Part shown: positions 4,222-6,104 of the stretch, one piece after another
Layout of the letters: each line of letters opens with the position of its first letter
Position numbering within the stretch: the stretch's first letter is position 1
Assembly: GCA_023417955.1 (NCBI GenBank)
Contig: JAEZDW010000514.1
Location: 1-6,104, forward strand
Source: Bacteroidota bacterium
GTDB lineage: Bacteria > Bacteroidota > Bacteroidia > Cytophagales > Cyclobacteriaceae
Length of the DNA stretch: 6,104 nucleotides
Direction: 5' to 3'
Program-made: the position numbers and the translations under genes
Notes under the pieces: generated by a model
Database searches by the model: none
Seen by the model: the letters and a program-made list of their open reading frames with translations, nothing else
Told to the model about the DNA's origin: nothing

Positions 4222-6104
4222 AAACCGACCTTACTTCTTACACTTCTCATTCTGATTTCGTTCACCTCCCTGGCGCAAATCATGAACCGCGATCGTCGGG
4301 GCAGACCATCGGAATCACAAAGCACGCTGAACTACGCCAACCCACGCGAATACACGATAGCAGGAATTGAGGTTTCAGGACTGAACATTCTGGATAAGAA
4401 TGCCATGATCTCGCTAACTGGTCTCAAAGTTGGTGACAAAATCAAAATCCCCGGCGATGCAATTTCGAACGCCATCAGGAACCTCTGGAAGCATGGTCTG
4501 GTGGGTGATGTTACCATCAAAGTTGATAAGGTAGAAGGTGATAACGTTTTTCTAAGCCTTCAGCTTGCCGAGAGGCCGCGTTTAACCGGTTACTATTTCA
4601 CCGGAATTACCAAAGGTCAGGAAAGCAGTCTTAAAGACGACCTGAAATTGATTCTTGGTCGAATCGTCAACGATGCGATGATCCGTAACACCGAAATCGC
4701 GGTGCGAAAACATTTTGTAAAAAAGGGCTTCCTCAATGCTGAGGTTAAAATAACACAGGAACGCGACACGATCAGTCGCGACGGAATACAATTGAAGATC
4801 GCCGTTGCTCCGAAATCAAAAGTGAAAATTCATCACATAAACTTTGTGGGGAACGATAACATCGACGATGCAAAGATCAAGAAGAAGATGAAGAACACGC
4901 ACGAATATGCGCGCTTCTCCTTACACAGAGCTTTAATCAGCGGTGTACTCAATCTCAAACCAAAGGAATTTGTAGACACAAGCTATGCCGTGAGCAAAAA
5001 GGAGTTTCTGGAATTCCTCCACGACAATGTTAAACTCAATGTTTTCAACTCGTCGAAGTTTATCCTCACAGACTACGAAGACGACAAACAAAAAGTAATC
5101 GAATTCTATAACTCCAAAGGGTATCGCGACGCGGAAATAATTTCCGATTCAATCTACGCTCACAACAAGCGCTCAATTAATATCGATTTTCTCGTTTCAG
5201 AAGGGCCGAAGTATTACTTCCGCGACATCTTCTGGAAAGGTAATTACGTCTATACAGACAAGCAGCTCAATGCCGTACTTGGCATTTCCAAAGGTGATGT
5301 CTACAACAAAGAACTCATCGACAAGAAGATCACATTCAATCCCAAGGGTCTTGACATTTCCGGGCTTTACATGGACGATGGTTACCTCTTCTTCAGAATT
5401 GTACCGGTGGAAGTTGCAGTCGAAGGTGATTCGATCGATGTTGAAATGCGAATCTTCGAAGGGGAGCAGGCCACGATCAACGAAGTGACTATTGTCGGGA
5501 ACGAAAGAACAAATGACCACGTAATTCGGCGCGAGCTCAGCACCATTCCCGGTCAGAAGTTCAGACGCTCCGACCTGATCCGCACCCAACAGAAACTCGG
5601 GCAACTTGGATTTTTCGCACCCGACAAGATTGGCCAGGACCTCCTGCCGAACCCTGCCAATGGTACGGTTGACATCGAATGGCAGGTAGAAGAACAATCA
5701 AATGATCAGGTTGAACTCTCCGGCGGATGGGGTGGTTTCTACGGCTTTGTCGGAACGCTGGGTTTGACGTTTAACAATTTCTCGCTGCGCAACATTCCTA
5801 AACTAAAGAACTGGAGTCCGCTCCCTGTTGGTGATGGTCAAAGACTTTCGCTTCGTGCACAAGCCAATGGCCGTTCCTTCCAGAGCTATTCGGTGTCGTT
5901 TACAGAGCCATGGCTCGGCGGTCGTAAGCCTCAATCGCTCAGCGTGAGCTATGTCCATTCCGTTTCACGGTTCTCAGACAACTTCTTCTCGCGCTCAGCC
6001 GAATTTTCGCGAAGCATCAGAGCACATAACGTGAGCATTGGCCTTGGTCGCCTACTCGAGTGGCCGGACAACTATTTCACGCTGACAAACTCGTTGTCTT
6101 ACGC
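4219..6104 (+). CDS. bamA: Outer-membrane protein assembly factor BamA (Omp85 family), 3' end missing
   Basis: Central subunit of the BAM complex, which folds and inserts beta-barrel proteins into the outer membrane. The frame is open from the ATG at 4219 to the window end (628 full codons, no stop); Bacteroidota BamA is usually about 850 residues, so much of the barrel lies beyond. A signal peptide (MKPTLLLTLLILISFTSLA, cut after Ala19, Gln at +1) is followed by five periplasmic POTRA domains, roughly 43-117, 118-200, 202-330, 331-413 and 416-492. Repeated beta-alpha cues include IAGIEVSGL, LTGYYFTGI, IHHINFVGND, FRDIFWKGN and INEVTIVGNERT. POTRA3 carries an insertion of about 50 residues (228-279). 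The barrel begins near residue 497 (VELSGGWGG), and the conserved FTEPWLGG occurs at 561-568. It follows uppS with a one-base overlap. BamA is essential in Gram-negative bacteria and would insert the DUF6089 barrels encoded upstream. Identification is secure. Confidence 0.96.
   Translation, partial: MKPTLLLTLLILISFTSLAQIMNRDRRGRPSESQSTLNYANPREYTIAGIEVSGLNILDKNAMISLTGLKVGDKIKIPGDAISNAIRNLWKHGLVGDVTIKVDKVEGDNVFLSLQLAERPRLTGYYFTGITKGQESSLKDDLKLILGRIVNDAMIRNTEIAVRKHFVKKGFLNAEVKITQERDTISRDGIQLKIAVAPKSKVKIHHINFVGNDNIDDAKIKKKMKNTHEYARFSLHRALISGVLNLKPKEFVDTSYAVSKKEFLEFLHDNVKLNVFNSSKFILTDYEDDKQKVIEFYNSKGYRDAEIISDSIYAHNKRSINIDFLVSEGPKYYFRDIFWKGNYVYTDKQLNAVLGISKGDVYNKELIDKKITFNPKGLDISGLYMDDGYLFFRIVPVEVAVEGDSIDVEMRIFEGEQATINEVTIVGNERTNDHVIRRELSTIPGQKFRRSDLIRTQQKLGQLGFFAPDKIGQDLLPNPANGTVDIEWQVEEQSNDQVELSGGWGGFYGFVGTLGLTFNNFSLRNIPKLKNWSPLPVGDGQRLSLRAQANGRSFQSYSVSFTEPWLGGRKPQSLSVSYVHSVSRFSDNFFSRSAEFSRSIRAHNVSIGLGRLLEWPDNYFTLTNSLSY

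Noticed and set aside
5197..5697. 166-codon open frame on the minus strand
   Set aside because: It lies entirely antisense to bamA, whose reading frame is unbroken and carries clear POTRA motifs; the antisense translation resembles no family I recognise.

Overview
The window is a stretch of Bacteroidota chromosome, most likely from the Cytophagia/Cytophagales side. This is inferred from the gene order (CBS-ACT protein, nadK, DUF6089 proteins, uppS, bamA), the TAnnTTTG-type promoter elements, the lack of clear Shine-Dalgarno sites, glutamine after the predicted signal-peptide cleavage sites, and base composition near 50% GC by eye. All genes lie on the + strand. I see no mobile element, tRNA, rRNA, CRISPR array or convincing intrinsic terminator. 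No stretch above 300 bases lacks a gene; the largest gap is 88 bases.

Layout. Positions 2-628 are the 3' part of a gene for a two-CBS-domain protein with a C-terminal ACT-like domain; its start lies before the window. After an 88-base gap holding a textbook Bacteroidota promoter come nadK (NAD kinase, 717-1592), then two tandem genes for outer-membrane beta-barrel proteins of the DUF6089 (PorG-like) type (1641-2717 and 2728-3408). A 61-base gap with two copies of a TAATTTTG element precedes uppS (GTG start, 3470-4219). Its stop codon overlaps the start of bamA (4219 to the window end, truncated at the 3' side).

How the genes fit together. The right half is an envelope-biogenesis cluster. UppS makes the C55 lipid carrier for peptidoglycan and surface polysaccharide. 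BamA folds beta-barrels into the outer membrane. The DUF6089 proteins are probably barrels themselves; the Porphyromonas PorG protein of this family belongs to the type IX secretion system. NadK makes NADP from NAD, and the CBS-ACT protein beside it may sense a nucleotide or other small ligand, though its role is unknown.

This looks like a conserved core region rather than an accessory island. I did not find a clearly new system. The points most worth a second look are the duplicated, structurally diverged DUF6089 pair, the uppS promoter arrangement that would give a leaderless GTG-started mRNA, and the large insertion in the third POTRA domain of BamA.
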